From Lentinula raphanica (Eukaryota > Basidiomycota > Agaricomycetes > Agaricales > Omphalotaceae): DNA of 64,000 bases. A model generated the notes under the pieces. It saw nothing but the letters and a program-made list of their open reading frames with translations. It made no database searches and was not told the origin of the DNA. The translations under genes and the position numbers were made by a program. Within the stretch, counting starts at the first letter, position 1, and each line of letters opens with the position of its first letter. Shown here one piece after another: positions 48,215-59,179 of the stretch. The stretch is taken from NCBI GenBank assembly GCA_027919835.1, contig JANVFP010000030.1, positions 434,001 through 498,000 of the forward strand, written 5' to 3'.

Positions 48215-50359
48215 TTAATCCAAACGATCTGCCTTGCCTTTCCCATTCCGCGCATAGTCTCTGTCTGACGACTCATTCGCAAGAGCATTTCTAATGGCAT
48301 AGAGAACGAGCACAATAGCGGCGATGATGAGGAATGCTATATACTTAGGATGGCCTATGATGAAAGACTCGATAGACTGCAGTTGTTTATTCAGATACTG
48401 CGCAACATGGTCATTAGTGCATGTGTTCACCAATAACCAAACAAGACATACTCGAGCCACACGTTCAACCAAATTTTCTGAATGTCGAGGTGGGATCTGT
48501 CCTTGCGCGATCCCATCAAGTGCAGAGAATACGCTTGAGGGAGAGTTCAGCCTGATTGGTGAGCCCGAATTGTCGATATCGTAGTATATCAAGGCCTGTA
48601 AGGCAAAGGACGCAGGACGCCACAAATTAGAATGTACTAACGTAGTTGACGCAGCGAAATATCCCATACCTTGTGATCAGCAATGACAACATCCACACTA
48701 TCTATCTCAAGAGAAGATTTATGTGTGATCCCATACATGCTTTTCATCCAATCCTTCCACTTCTGTAAATCCATCCAAGCGAACACCACCGGTCGTTTCT
48801 CGCCATTCACCTGGAGCAATCCGCTGCCTGAAGTTCTTTCTCTCCACTTCTTTCCGATAGCTTCCATGTGTTCTCGTGCTTCGATCGTGATGCTTGGACT
48901 GACAGCAGCCAAAACCACTAATGGACGTGCCGGAGAGTTCATTACACTCTGGAAAGACTCTTGAGTAAGCTCGGTTGTTGTCGGGAGACGATTATGCAAA
49001 AGCCAAGTCTTGATGAGGCCAAGTTCGGAATCATCATGCTGTACAGAGGAAGCCGATCGAGAGCTCGAATACACAGCAGAGGGGGTGTCGAAGTCATGGT
49101 CTCTCAAAGCGACAATAGCCCATGATGACGTCGAGGGGATAGAGAAACGTGATTTCATGGATTGTGGTGGGTCGGAAATGGTGTATACCATGGGAGAACC
49201 GAGAAGGGAAGAGAAGAGTGGTTTGAGCACGGACTGATACAGGTCAGAGTAATGCAAAGAATAACGAAGATGGCACGACATACGGAGAGCTTGAGATCGT
49301 CGAAAGGATGTAGAAGCACATACACTAAGTTTTCCGCCGAGACATACTTCTCCAGGTCATCACTTGAGATGGATTTGACATTCCTAAAAGAGGCTCAGTA
49401 CGCAAATATGAGTGAATTTCGCGGATACACTCACGATGCGCTCGCCTTGGTAGCAAAATCGGTGAGCTGTTCGATCTTTCGTCCACCGTTGTACTCTGTC
49501 TTAATTCCATCGGAGATATATACCAGGGTAGGGAATCCTTGTATGTCATTTTCCTTGCATAGAGCTTTGTGGGTTTCGCAATCGACTTCGGCAATGGTGA
49601 GTTTGGATTGCATAGTCTTGGCTAAATTCTTCCATGTTGGGGCCAGCTTTTTACAATGACCACACCTGAAGTGAAAGATCAATTAGAGAACGAATGAAGC
49701 TGAGAGCCAAGAACAAACCAAGGAGCAAAGAATTTGACAAAAGCAGGACCTTCTTGAAGAGCACTTTGGAAATTCGAATCATTCAAGACCAATACAGAAC
49801 CAGAGAGATTGGGAGTCGGACCCGAAGAAACCTCGTCTTCTACAGTGTCTACAGCGGGTTGGACCTCCGAGGGAGGAGGGGGTGCGTGCCGTTTTACGAA
49901 TTCTGTCAAACGGTCCAAGTCCCGACCACCTTTGAACGTTTCGACAAACTCCCCATTGTTGTATAGATTCAGTTGAGGGTATCCCTTGACATTATTGGCA
50001 TTGCAGAGATCTACATTGCCATAGATGGATTAGAAATCATTTCTAGCGGTCAACAATTTGTATCACTGACCACCATGAACAGCACAATTCACTTGTGCGA
50101 GCTTCACACCCGTAGCTTGTGCATTTCCTTCCTTGTTGTTTTCAACCAACTGTTCCCAGGTAGGTGCAAACGCTCTACAGTGCCCACAATACGGCGAAAA
50201 ATGCTCAATGAACCATACTCCACTGGCGATGCTCGACTTGAAGTTTTCCGGTGTAAGCTCGGTCGAATGAACTGGAAGCGCCACGCAAACGATGGAGAGC
50301 GACAATAAAAGCAAGGATATTGGGTATCTGTCGACGAGCTGCCAGAGCTTCGGTATCAT
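48215..50359 (-). CDS. ER membrane protein disulfide isomerase, EPS1/TMX-like
   Basis: The start at 50359 gives a signal/anchor (PISLLLLSLSIVCVALPVHS). Two thioredoxin domains follow with active sites SPYCGHCRAF and APWCGHCKKL. An intron lies exactly between the Trp and Cys of the second site. Then comes a non-catalytic luminal region and a C-terminal membrane helix (KYIAFLIIAAIVLVLYAI) with a charged tail (NGKGKADRLD). Tandem CGHC domains plus a C-terminal anchor is the layout of yeast Eps1 and animal TMX proteins, which oxidise or isomerise disulfides of membrane cargo and support ER-associated degradation. There is no HDEL-type signal, consistent with membrane anchoring. Five or more introns are used; the one after TKASAS is short. 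Confidence 0.88.
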
Positions 50360-50456
50360 GATGAGGAGCGAGCGATGGTATGTGATGGTAAAAAAGAAAG
50401 ATAATAAGTTTAGGCGAATTAGTCATGCTGATGCGGTGGCCGATGTCGAGATCTCA
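50360..50456. promoter_or_regulatory. 97-bp bidirectional promoter
   Basis: Only 97 bp separate the divergent start codons of the disulfide isomerase and CGI121 genes. It contains TTTAGGCG at 50409-50416, matching the core of the motif in two other divergent promoters in this window. Confidence 0.5.
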
Positions 50457-51203
50457 ATGGAGTTGTTTCGATTCAACCACTATGTGGCTTATGCCCTTCT
50501 TTTTTCTCCAGTCAACGATCCAGGACAGATCAAAAAGCGAATCACCGATGCCGCAAGAGCGACTGGTTCGGAGGGCGAAGAAGAGAGAGAAGCAGTCAAT
50601 TTCTCCTTCATCGACGCTTCATTGGTAAATAACGAATGCACACTCATGATTGTACACGAAAAGTCAAATCCTATCCAAACAGATAACGAGTAGATTGCAT
50701 CTAGAGACCGCTATACACCAAGCTATCATCGCTGAATCGCAAGGATCACTGAGGACGAAGACAGTTCACTCTGAAATACTGTTTGGCTTGAATCCAACAA
50801 ATAATGTGAGTATTCAGACACCTATGTATCATCGATATCCAAACAATGATACAGATTACTGAAGCGATCCGACGATATGGCGTATCTGAGACGAGCAAGG
50901 CGCTCCTTGTCGTCCGCATAACGGATTCGTCGAACGCTATATCAAACCTGGAGACGAAGATGAAAGAAGTCGTTAGCGGGATCGCGGTTCCATTCGAAGA
51001 ACTTTCTAAAGTAACTGACTGGGAAAAGATTAAAAAGGTGAGTATCTCCATGTTGGTCGTGTGTATATATCTTCGACTCTCATGAACCTCAGTATCACAA
51101 GTTGCCAAACGAAGTCACAGAAAAGGCAGACGTTGCACGGGCGCGCGCGCTCATCGACAATGTTGCTGTTAGTTCTGTCGCTATGAAAAGCGTCGTGCAA
51201 TGA
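50457..51203 (+). CDS. CGI121: KEOPS/EKC complex subunit Cgi121 (TPRKB family)
   Basis: Four phase-0 exons (50457-50624, 50683-50805, 50855-51037, 51093-51203) give 194 aa, the family size. Conserved parts are the N-terminal YVAYALLFSPVND, the helical HLETAIHQAIIAESQGSLRTKTVHSEILFGLNP and the signature NITEAIRRYGVSETSKALLVVRI. Cgi121 binds Bud32 and tRNA within KEOPS, which makes the t6A37 modification of ANN-decoding tRNAs and influences telomere length. The start at 50457 is the first ATG in this frame after the upstream divergent gene. An upstream in-frame extension exists but would overlap the neighbour's 5' region. Confidence 0.85.
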
Positions 51204-51298
51204 TGAGGCCAGAGGGCCGGAGATTCCACGAAAATCAACATGACCGTCATGCGAACGAGTGTGCATATCGAGACAGTGGTACCGAGGATACAATTTGA

Positions 51299-53662
51299 TT
51301 ACAGAAGGGCATTCTTGGGCATTTTCTTCATTGCCTGCCTCACGCCAAGATCCCCTAGAACATCTTCTGCTCCAGCAAGAATCGCATCGTAACCGGAAGT
51401 GCGATGATACTAAAAGAGATATGAGTAAAAGTTCGCAGATGGCAAATTCCAAATCATACATTTTCTACATGCTTGCCCATCCCAGTGACGGTCAACGCAC
51501 GTCCTCCAAATATTTGAGTCGCATCTACGTGTCAGTGCCGGAGAATCAACAGATGAGCAACCGGAGAAGAAACTGACGAGAAAGCTCAAGAGATACGGTA
51601 CGTGCCTTCAGCCGTTTCTCTTCCGCATCGAGATACAAATCTGTTCAGATAATGTCGGAACATGTACCAAAGCGTTGAATGAGTAATGAATTCAAGACAT
51701 ACTGCTTCAATAAGCCTATCTGACCAGCCAATCTACTGGACATTTCGTGATAGGACATCTGTTGACAGTCGTGAGTTCTCAAACAATATTGAGGGAGATT
51801 GCCATCATAAGATGAGGTTAGAACGAGAAGAGTGTATGAGATGATATGGATAATGGAATATACAATGACTGGGAACGTACATTATTCATTTGGTATGTCA
51901 CAGTTTCTAGCCAGTTTTGACATGCCTCTATTCGCATGATCATCTTTCCAAGCTTGTTCCTAATGACAGCTTGTGAAGCCAGAGGTTTGCCGAATACAAT
52001 CCTCTGGTTGGCCCATCTTTAACGAAAAACAGGTTGATCATGAGTTCCTCGAAAAGGACGAGGAAGCAGAATCTCACTTCAGACACTCCTCCACAATCAC
52101 TCTCTGAGCTCCGACACTGCACCCAGTAACCATCCATCGCTCATGGTTGAAGTTGCTCAAGATGACCGACAAGCCGTTACCTACTTCACCCAAAGTATTG
52201 CCCACTGGTACCCGGACTTTGTCAAAGACGACATACGCAGTTCCAGCTGTGGAAGAGTAGGCCGTTTTGATAGGCTTGGTAGATACACCTTCCCCTCTTT
52301 CAATCAAAATGACTGTAAGACCTTTCTGTCTGAACATGAGCTCGGGGCGACTGCTCCCTGAGAGATCTTGTACGTACATCTGTCTTGCATCCTGTGGTGA
52401 AATAATCCGCGAAGGTTCCATTTGTTATCCATCTAGAGAAGAAAGAATCGTCGGGGAAAGAACATCCTATAGAGAGTCTATCACCAACTTCTTTGTGCCA
52501 GTAACAACCCAATAATCGCCATCTAATACTGCCGTCGTTTGAAGTCCACTAACATCACTTCCAGCGAAAGCCTCCGTGATAGCGAGTGCAAGATACTTCT
52601 TCCCGGACAAAACCTAGAAGGCTGTTATTTGAGGACCACCCCACATAAAAACGATATAGAACCTACTTCTGGAATCACTTTGGCCTGCAATTCTGATGAT
52701 CCATAGTTCCATATCGGTGGGAGACCAATGACAGCGCCGTTCAACATCCCGTCCACAAACCCACGAGTACCAAAGCGGGACATCTCCGTATTCAGGATGA
52801 GCTGTGTATATGTGAGCTATGTAGGGCGAATCCATGATTGAACAACTATCACTTCGTGGAAGTAATCAAATTCTTCTGGTTTAACTATTCCGTTCATGAG
52901 CTTGCGTCCTTGTAAATGCTTCCCAGGACCTAGACGCATAGCTATAACTTCGAGGTCACTGCGAAGAAAGGTGAGCCTATGGTCCAGCTCATCTCTGACT
53001 TATGGGTTCGACGGTACCTCATCTTATCCACCACCTCTTGTGATATCTTCTTTCCGCTCTCTTCACATCTGATAGCTTCGGGACGAATGACCTCTTCGAA
53101 GAACTTGCGGATAGCCTTCTGAAATGTGCGGTGATTGTCTGAGTAATATGGATTGAAGAAACCTTCCGAAAGCCAGGAAGGTTCGGCATAAGGTACTTTG
53201 GACAAGGATCCCGGTTCTGGAGCTTTGATATGTTCTACTTCTCCATCTATCACCCCGATCTGTAGTCGTGAGTATTGAGGCCGCAAGAGCACCTCGTGTC
53301 TGTGTAGTCCAAAGAAAGCCTCTGTTGCATCACGCCCAGCTGTTGGGAATGATTGACGATGTAAGTTCGAATGATAGCCAGAATGTTCGATGTACCTCAC
53401 CTACACCCTCTGCATACAAAACGTTAGGTCCTCCGGGATGCAAGTCCACGAATTTGGAGAGGTCAAATACTTTGGAGTCGATGACAATCCACTAACATAT
53501 GCGAAGAATAGGTTGTGAACGTTCGAACATCAGTAAATTAGCCGAGCTCACCAGGTCGTTTTCTTTATTATGCTTGAAACAGAATTGAGCTCAGCAAACA
53601 GTCTTCTGAGATTCAAATAAGGGCACCTTCTGCACTTCCTCGAAACTGAGTTTTCGCATCAT
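51299..53662 (-). CDS. Acyl-CoA dehydrogenase with N-terminal cytochrome b5 domain
   Basis: The start at 53662 (MMRKLSFEEVQKHN) leads through short exons into a cytochrome b5 domain: WIVIDSKVFDLSKFVDLHPGG holds the first heme His, and FFGLHRHEVL the second. The acyl-CoA dehydrogenase part follows in many exons: FFEEVIRPEAIRCEESGKK, LTVILIERGEGVSTKPI, TAYVVFDKVRVPVGNTLGEVGNG, FNHERWMVTGCSVGAQR, ATQIFGGRALTVTGMG, and the end LGDLGVRQAMKKMPKNALL. This fusion is common in filamentous fungi, where the b5 domain may accept electrons from the flavin. An alternative start at 53798 (MGANMARALAVLALIR) would add a hydrophobic leader through one more intron. Confidence 0.85.
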
Positions 53663-53798
53663 GATACTGTGGTCACTGTAAGTCCGGGGTAAGTGTCTTC
53701 AATTCGACAGTACTTTGAAGAGTCCGGTAAGTTGTGAAGCCGGCTTACCGACGGATAAGCGCTAGCACGGCGAGTGCTCGGGCCATGTTAGCGCCCAT

Positions 53799-54206
53799 CT
53801 TCATTCAGACTCCCATCTCTCGTCCAGTGATCTACTTGCATATCCCTGCGACTTGATCATCAATCTACGAGGAGACTACTTACTACTCGTGTATTGCTGC
53901 AGGAAAATGGGGGTGCGCGGCTCCGAGATTCATCATTCATGACTTGCAAAACACTCAGCATAAACCTATACGGTTCCACTCTTCAACGTCAACATTCAAT
54001 GAGCAAATACTACGAAACCCGGGCGAAGCACTGCACCATCAACTAGGATACCCAACTGTAGTGGATAACATACAGACTAGTATGCCGTACTAAGCTCTGT
54101 GACCATAGATGATAGAACGTTCCGAAAAAAACCAAATACAGACCGAAGTCCACAAGGTCGAAATCAAACACTATCAGTACTAACAGTGAGTGCTCATTGG
54201 GTCCAT
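53799..54206. other. Intergenic region
   Basis: The stretch lies between the acyl-CoA dehydrogenase 5' end and the 3' end of the GPI-anchored protein gene. No gene is recognised. It presumably contains the dehydrogenase promoter. Confidence 0.45.
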
Positions 54207-54997
54207 TCAGTTAAACAATAATAATAATCCCCATGCAAAAGACAGAGAGCCTAGCATCGTTAAACCATGACGATCGTGACGAGTAGGTTCACCACCGCTC
54301 GTGCTAGGGGATGTAGTTCCAATCGGGGATGTCGACGATGATTCCGAACTTGAAGTAGGCGCGTTCTGAGAACTACTAGTCGGAGTGGTGAGGTTTACAG
54401 ACGTGATCGTGCTCTGAGTAAAGGTCGGAGTTGTTAAGCTAAGAGCTGTGATCGTGGTCTGATTGACAACTGGTGTGCTAGAGCCATGTAAAGATGAAAG
54501 AGTCCTGCTGGCATTCTGCCCGGGCAGGGTGGGATCTGTGATGTTGAGCCCTACTGAAGCACAATCCTCAACAACGCCTTCATAGCAAGTCAAGATCTAC
54601 ACAGTTCTAAGAGTGAAATTGAGCGTACCGTCAATGGTTGATTGTGGAATAGAGTAGTTTGTGGTTTGGCTCAGATTCCCAACGCACTCATAACAACTCG
54701 TCAAATTTTGGATAAATGTGTTTGTGCAGCATGCTTGGATAGTACATCCCTATACCCGCCGAATACCAGATCCGAGTGTAGTTAGTTTATGGCACATGGG
54801 ACCCGACAGAAAAGTGAGCTTACGGTGTCTATTAAGGAGATTACTGGGTCACATATCGATTGACACTGAGTAGGAATATCCCCGTCAGTTTGGCGGGGAA
54901 TCAAAGGCCCCCAGGCTAGTGTTCCGCGGTTTGCAGTGTATAGCACTACCTGAGCGAATAACACAGCACAAGATGACCATGAAGAAATTCGGTACAT
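54207..54997 (-). CDS. Small secreted, Cys-containing, GPI-anchored protein
   Basis: Exon 1 from 54997 encodes a signal peptide (SWSSCAVLFAQVVLY) and a Kex2-like LIPRQ, then QCQSICDPVISLID. Exon 2 encodes GCTIQACCTNTF and SCYECVGNLSQTTNYS. The last exon encodes TCYEGVVEDCASVGLN, a Ser/Thr-rich stalk with N-glycosylation sites (NASR, NQT, NLT) and a C-terminal hydrophobic tail (MLGSLSFAWGLLLLFN), a typical GPI signal. The Cys pattern (CQSIC...CCTN...CYEC...CYEG...C) is that of small mushroom surface proteins of unknown function. The exon 2-exon 3 joint (GTACGC ... TAG at about 54632-54594) does not keep frame as I read it. So the gene may be broken, or spliced in a way I could not resolve. Confidence 0.6.
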
Positions 54998-55311
54998 CGC
55001 AGAACGAGACCTACCAATGCACTGGCAAATCGCCTTGAAGTTTGAACTTCCGTAAGATCATGAAGTGATCATCAAGATGATCATTGATCAGAACGATGCC
55101 GACCTGTGCCGACCGAAGTTGTGCCGGAGTCTACATGGTTTTTCTGATTCTAGCACTTCCACTGCTCTTTCCGTCTCTTCCTTCCCATATGTTACGCTTG
55201 CCGCTCAATCCATACTCTGAGCTCTTTCCGCACGGTAAAAATTTTCCCGCTGACTTCCGATCTCGATTCTCAGGCTTACTTTTGTAACCCCGGCAGACAC
55301 AGGGTATGTTC

Positions 55312-55452
55312 TTTGTACTGCTACCGTGAAGCTTGAATGGGAAGTGTTGCGATGCACAGTAGATAGTTCAGTTTATTTAGCAGGTCATTGGGCAAAAGGC
55401 CGTAAGGCCTTTCGGGTCCCAGTGCGGTAAAGTATCCACGGTCAGCTGCGAT
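55312..55452 (+). repeat. Repeat A, copy 1 (141 bp)
   Basis: The repeat begins TTTGTACTGCTACCGTGAAG and ends CACGGTCAGCTGCGAT. It appears identical to 55736-55876. The minus strand has an open frame through it (ALGPERPYGLLPNDLL), present equally in both copies. Confidence 0.9.
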
Positions 55453-55575
55453 TGGGTGGGAGGGACCCAAATGCAGTCTGACCGTTGGTCCACACTCGGA
55501 CTGCATGTTCTTAGCATATGCGAGATGGAATATACTATATAAACATGAGCATATGTACTGGGTGGGTGGGTGCGG

Positions 55576-55733
55576 AAATAAAAGAAAGGTGAGTCAATGT
55601 GGAGAGGCTTCGACGCGAGCCTTTTCGACCACCCAGGCTTGCATGGGGGTTTGAAGCAAGAGCGACGAGCATCACGTGCCGCGTTCAAAGACTCAAGTTT
55701 GCCGGCGCTCATTTTGAGCTGGTCAAACTGCCA
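55576..55733 (+). repeat. Repeat B, copy 1 (158 bp)
   Basis: The repeat begins AAATAAAAGAAAGGTGAGTC and ends GGTCAAACTGCCA. It appears identical to 57174-57331 and lies two bases before repeat A copy 2. The minus strand contains an ORF start (MSAGKLESLNAARDARR). Confidence 0.9.
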
Positions 55734-55735
55734 TC

Positions 55736-55876
55736 TTTGTACTGCTACCGTGAAGCTTGAATGGGAAGTGTTGCGATGCACAGTAGATAGTTCAGTTTAT
55801 TTAGCAGGTCATTGGGCAAAAGGCCGTAAGGCCTTTCGGGTCCCAGTGCGGTAAAGTATCCACGGTCAGCTGCGAT
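55736..55876 (+). repeat. Repeat A, copy 2 (141 bp)
   Basis: Second copy of repeat A, separated from repeat B copy 1 by TC only. Together with repeat B copy 2 (57174-57331) it frames a 1297-bp interior containing the satellite tract. Confidence 0.9.
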
Positions 55877-56109
55877 ACCCAAATGGTAGGAGTGCACGAC
55901 GCATCCAGTGACCGTGGATACCCAGATAGTAGGAGTAGCACTCAAATTAGCAAGAAGGATTGCACAGGAAGTATATCTGACCAGATAATCAAGTAAATGA
56001 CATGTACTTGTTGACTGCACTGCTTCACCAGTGACAGAAATAAGTGGCAAAGGCCTTGAGCCAAGCAAGCAAAGGCAGAAACAGGAACATAAGCAAAGGA
56101 GAAGCAAAT

Positions 56110-56412
56110 TCAAGCAGGAGCATTAGCAGGAGTTAGCAGGAGCATGAGCATGAGCAGGAGCAGGAGCATTAGCAGGAGCAGGAGCCTTAGCCTTAGCAGA
56201 AGCAGGAGCATTAGCCTTAGCAGGAGCATGAGCAGTGGCATCAGTATTAACATGAGAATGAGCAGCAGCATCATTATCAGCAGTAGCATTGGCAGCAGCA
56301 TCATTATCAGCAGTAGCATTGGCAGCAGTAGCAGTAGCAGCAGTAGCAGTAGCAGTAGCAGTAGCAGTAGCAGTAGCAGCAATAGCAACAGTAGCATTGG
56401 CCTTTGCCTTAG
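56110..56412 (+). repeat. AGC/AGT trinucleotide-type satellite tract
   Basis: About 300 bp of almost pure AGCAGG, AGCATT, AGCAGT and AGCCTT hexamers, for example runs of AGCAGTAGCAGTAGC. Open frames on both strands (poly-Leu, poly-Ser, Ala-Thr) are by-products of the repeat and are not genes. Confidence 0.92.
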
Positions 56413-56416
56413 CAGT

Positions 56417-56640
56417 AGCAGCCCATGCAGCAGGACATATCCTAGCTACATGCTCGGAGGCCGAAGCCAACCAAGAGTAAGGCCGAAGCCAGACAGGCAG
56501 TAGCAGTAGCGTAGCGTAGCGGTAGCAGTAGCAGCCCATGCAGCAGGACGTATCCTAGCTCCATGCTTGGAGGCCGAAGCCAACCGAGAGTAAGGCCGAA
56601 GCCAGACAGGCAGTAGCAGTAGCGTAGCGTAGCGGTAGCT
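56417..56640 (+). repeat. Two tandem units of about 112 bp
   Basis: Units starting GCAGCCCATGCAGCAGGAC at about 56417 and about 56530 differ at a few positions. Each contains GGCCGAAGCCAACC...GGCCGAAGCCAGACAGGC and ends with GTAGCGTAGCGTAGCGGTAG. Confidence 0.85.
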
Positions 56641-57173
56641 TTAGCATTAGCGTTAGCGGTGACATTGCAGTCATGGCGCGTTAGCATGAGCATTAGCAGT
56701 AGTAGCGGTAGCGGTGGTGGCAAGCATGATAGCGAGGGTTGACAGGATGGTGATAGCAAGAGTCGACAGTGGTAGCGAGGGTCGACGGTGGTGGCGAGGG
56801 TCAATTGCGTTAGCAAGGGTCGACAGCGGCATAGAGAGTGGTGGCGAGAGTGATGGCAGTAGCGGCGAGGGAAAGAGGTGGCAGTAGCGTTGGTGGTTGT
56901 TGCCTCGTGCCAGCAGCAAACACAGTAGGAGTGATCAATTGGGGGTACATTTGTAGCAAGGAGATGAGCATGGGATTAATGTTGAGAGAGCAGATACGGA
57001 CCTCAGCATATAGAAAACCTCTATCTCTATCTTCTGATAGGCATAGAATGTAGCTAGAATGCAGCAGCAGCGGGTAAAGGGTGCCAGTTTTGAGGTTGAT
57101 GTGTTCACTTGTTTGAGATGATGGCAGCCCGAAGTTGAAATTTCCGAGGTGAGATTTAGGAAGGAAGAGGAGA

Positions 57174-57331
57174 AAATAAAAGAAAGGTGAGTCAATGTGG
57201 AGAGGCTTCGACGCGAGCCTTTTCGACCACCCAGGCTTGCATGGGGGTTTGAAGCAAGAGCGACGAGCATCACGTGCCGCGTTCAAAGACTCAAGTTTGC
57301 CGGCGCTCATTTTGAGCTGGTCAAACTGCCA
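57174..57331 (+). repeat. Repeat B, copy 2 (158 bp)
   Basis: Matches 55576-55733 base for base as read. It closes the second, longer composite unit (55736-57331). Confidence 0.9.
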
Positions 57332-57437
57332 ACTTACTTTTGAAGTTTGAACTGTTTCTACTATTTGGCGGAGCACATGACTCTGAGATTCTGGGAATCG
57401 CTCCTTCAACTTGCCTTCTCACCACGATCTCACCAGT

Positions 57438-58226
57438 ATGGCCAGTATATTATGTTCCGCCAAGTCAGGCAGCGACTGGACTGAGAATGAACTTGCAGCA
57501 TATAACATCACCATTGAATGGCAAGATGCAGCCACCTTCTTCGAGGTCGACCCTTTACCACAGCCTACAATCGATCAGGAGGTCCTCACAACACTTGACG
57601 CAGACAACATGGCACAAGATGCGAATTATAAACTCTTGCGCTACATGGATTTAGCCATGAATCCGGTTCCAGGTGAAGAGTCTGCCGTAGATGATTTCGT
57701 CGTCCACCTCCTGACGCTGTTGGGCTATGTGCCACGAAACAGGGTGCTTCGGACACGATCAGACATTCCGCTCTTTGTTTGTGGGGAGCATCGTCACGCA
57801 AAAACCGATGTCTGTATCGTAGACTCCCAGGATATCTTACTCCTCGTCCAGGAGGATAAACGACACCAGGAGCCCAAGAATGCAGAGGCGCAGCTTATCG
57901 CCGAAGCAATCGCCGCCTTTCAGACCCATAACAACAAACGGGAGCGGGTCCTTGGTCAGCCTCGCATTGCGTCCAAGGTCATTCCTGGAATCACCTTGAC
58001 GGGCTCATCACCCACCTTTTACAAGATTCCTGTCACCACGGAACTTGCCACGGCTGTTGCTCGAGGCCAATATCCTGCCACGCCCACCACTGTGTATGCC
58101 CACCTTCCAGCGGTGCCTCGCCCGCTCCGCCGTTTAAGCGAGGGCATGAAACCGCTTGATAATAGGACTCAAATCCTTCGTTGTTATGAAGCGTTCAAGA
58201 GATTCGTTAAGTGGTATGTTTCGTGA
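57438..58226 (+). CDS. Uncharacterised mushroom family protein with PD-(D/E)XK nuclease-like signature
   Basis: The 262-codon ORF starts at the ATG of 57438 (MASILCSAKSGSDWTENELA). The opening SDWTENELAAYNI, TFFEVDPLPQP and the core HAKTDVCIVDSQDILLLVQEDK are, as I recall, typical of a family expanded in agaric genomes and annotated only as hypothetical. The core has the arrangement of PD-(D/E)XK nucleases: a helix with acidic residues (GEESAVDDF, residues 79-87), then Asp124 after a strand, then E139-x-K141 at the end of the next strand, followed by a helix (AEAQLIAEAIAAFQ) with a conserved Gln. The end LRRLSEGMK ... CYEAFKRFVKW also fits. It lies next to repeats. Nuclease activity is inference. 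Confidence 0.7.
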   Translation: MASILCSAKSGSDWTENELAAYNITIEWQDAATFFEVDPLPQPTIDQEVLTTLDADNMAQDANYKLLRYMDLAMNPVPGEESAVDDFVVHLLTLLGYVPRNRVLRTRSDIPLFVCGEHRHAKTDVCIVDSQDILLLVQEDKRHQEPKNAEAQLIAEAIAAFQTHNNKRERVLGQPRIASKVIPGITLTGSSPTFYKIPVTTELATAVARGQYPATPTTVYAHLPAVPRPLRRLSEGMKPLDNRTQILRCYEAFKRFVKWYVS

Positions 58227-59179
58227 CTTTTGCGATGAAATTTAATCTTAATGGCTGTATATCCTTGACAGAAACCTTTATCTGCACACGATTCATTTCT
58301 TGACACAAATTCTCTGCCGCTTCTATTGTCCATGTTTCCATTGGCATTGCCGTTGGATGAAGTGGGGGACCGCCACTATGTGTAGCATACTTCTATGGTG
58401 CAGTTCATTCTTTTGAGGAAAGGAACAAACCTGTTAGACATTTTCTTCCTACAGTCATTATTCACAGACTCAATCTCCTGGATTTTGCCACCTCCCAGCT
58501 AAAATTGACCTGCAAAGTAGCGCTCAGCTCCATTGTTTTAGCTGTGGAATCAATTTTGCCACTACACCATAGTGGTGGTGACTGCACCACACCTCCCTCC
58601 TTGTGTAGGTACCTCGAGGTCATACCCGCGTATTCTTCTGTGTTTGTTACTTTATTTCATATGTTTACCTGTGTTAACTAAAGGAAGAAGAATTTGACTA
58701 GCACTTACATATTTCTGCCTGTCTAAATCATGTACATATCGTTGTACTGCATCTCATCAAATGAAGGCCTGAGATTGTGAATCGAGCATGGGTGGATATC
58801 TCCTGTATCCAGTGCGACATCCTGGAACATATCCACTTGTATGCCGTTGGTTGAACATGCAACCTCGTGCAACCCAAGTTGAATGCCAATCTACCATTTA
58901 TTCTTCATTTAATTGACAGACCATCGTGAATCTTATGTGAATATTCCATCTCAGTTCCAACCGCGTTATCGAAATTTCCAGCTAAGCCCATTACAGCAAT
59001 GATCGTGAATTCAATCTCATTATAATTGCTTCCCAGGAGGAACATCATCTCTAGCCTCTATACAAAATATCATTTGAGAATCGTCAGCCAGGATTCAGTT
59101 AAGCCAAAAATCCGGCCTCTTCCATTCGCAAATTCATAACAGAAATTGGACATAGTTGATCAGTAGCGGGTGGGTACGT
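58227..59179. other. Unassigned, no gene recognised
   Basis: This is AT-rich sequence with only short open frames. It contains a short hairpin-like CTACACCATAGTGGTGGTG near 58562. It may be decayed transposon or 3' flank of the preceding gene. Confidence 0.5.

Noticed and set aside
56110..56539. Poly-Leu, poly-Ser and Ala/Thr-rich ORFs on both strands
   Set aside because: They are translations of the AGC/AGT satellite and carry no coding signal.
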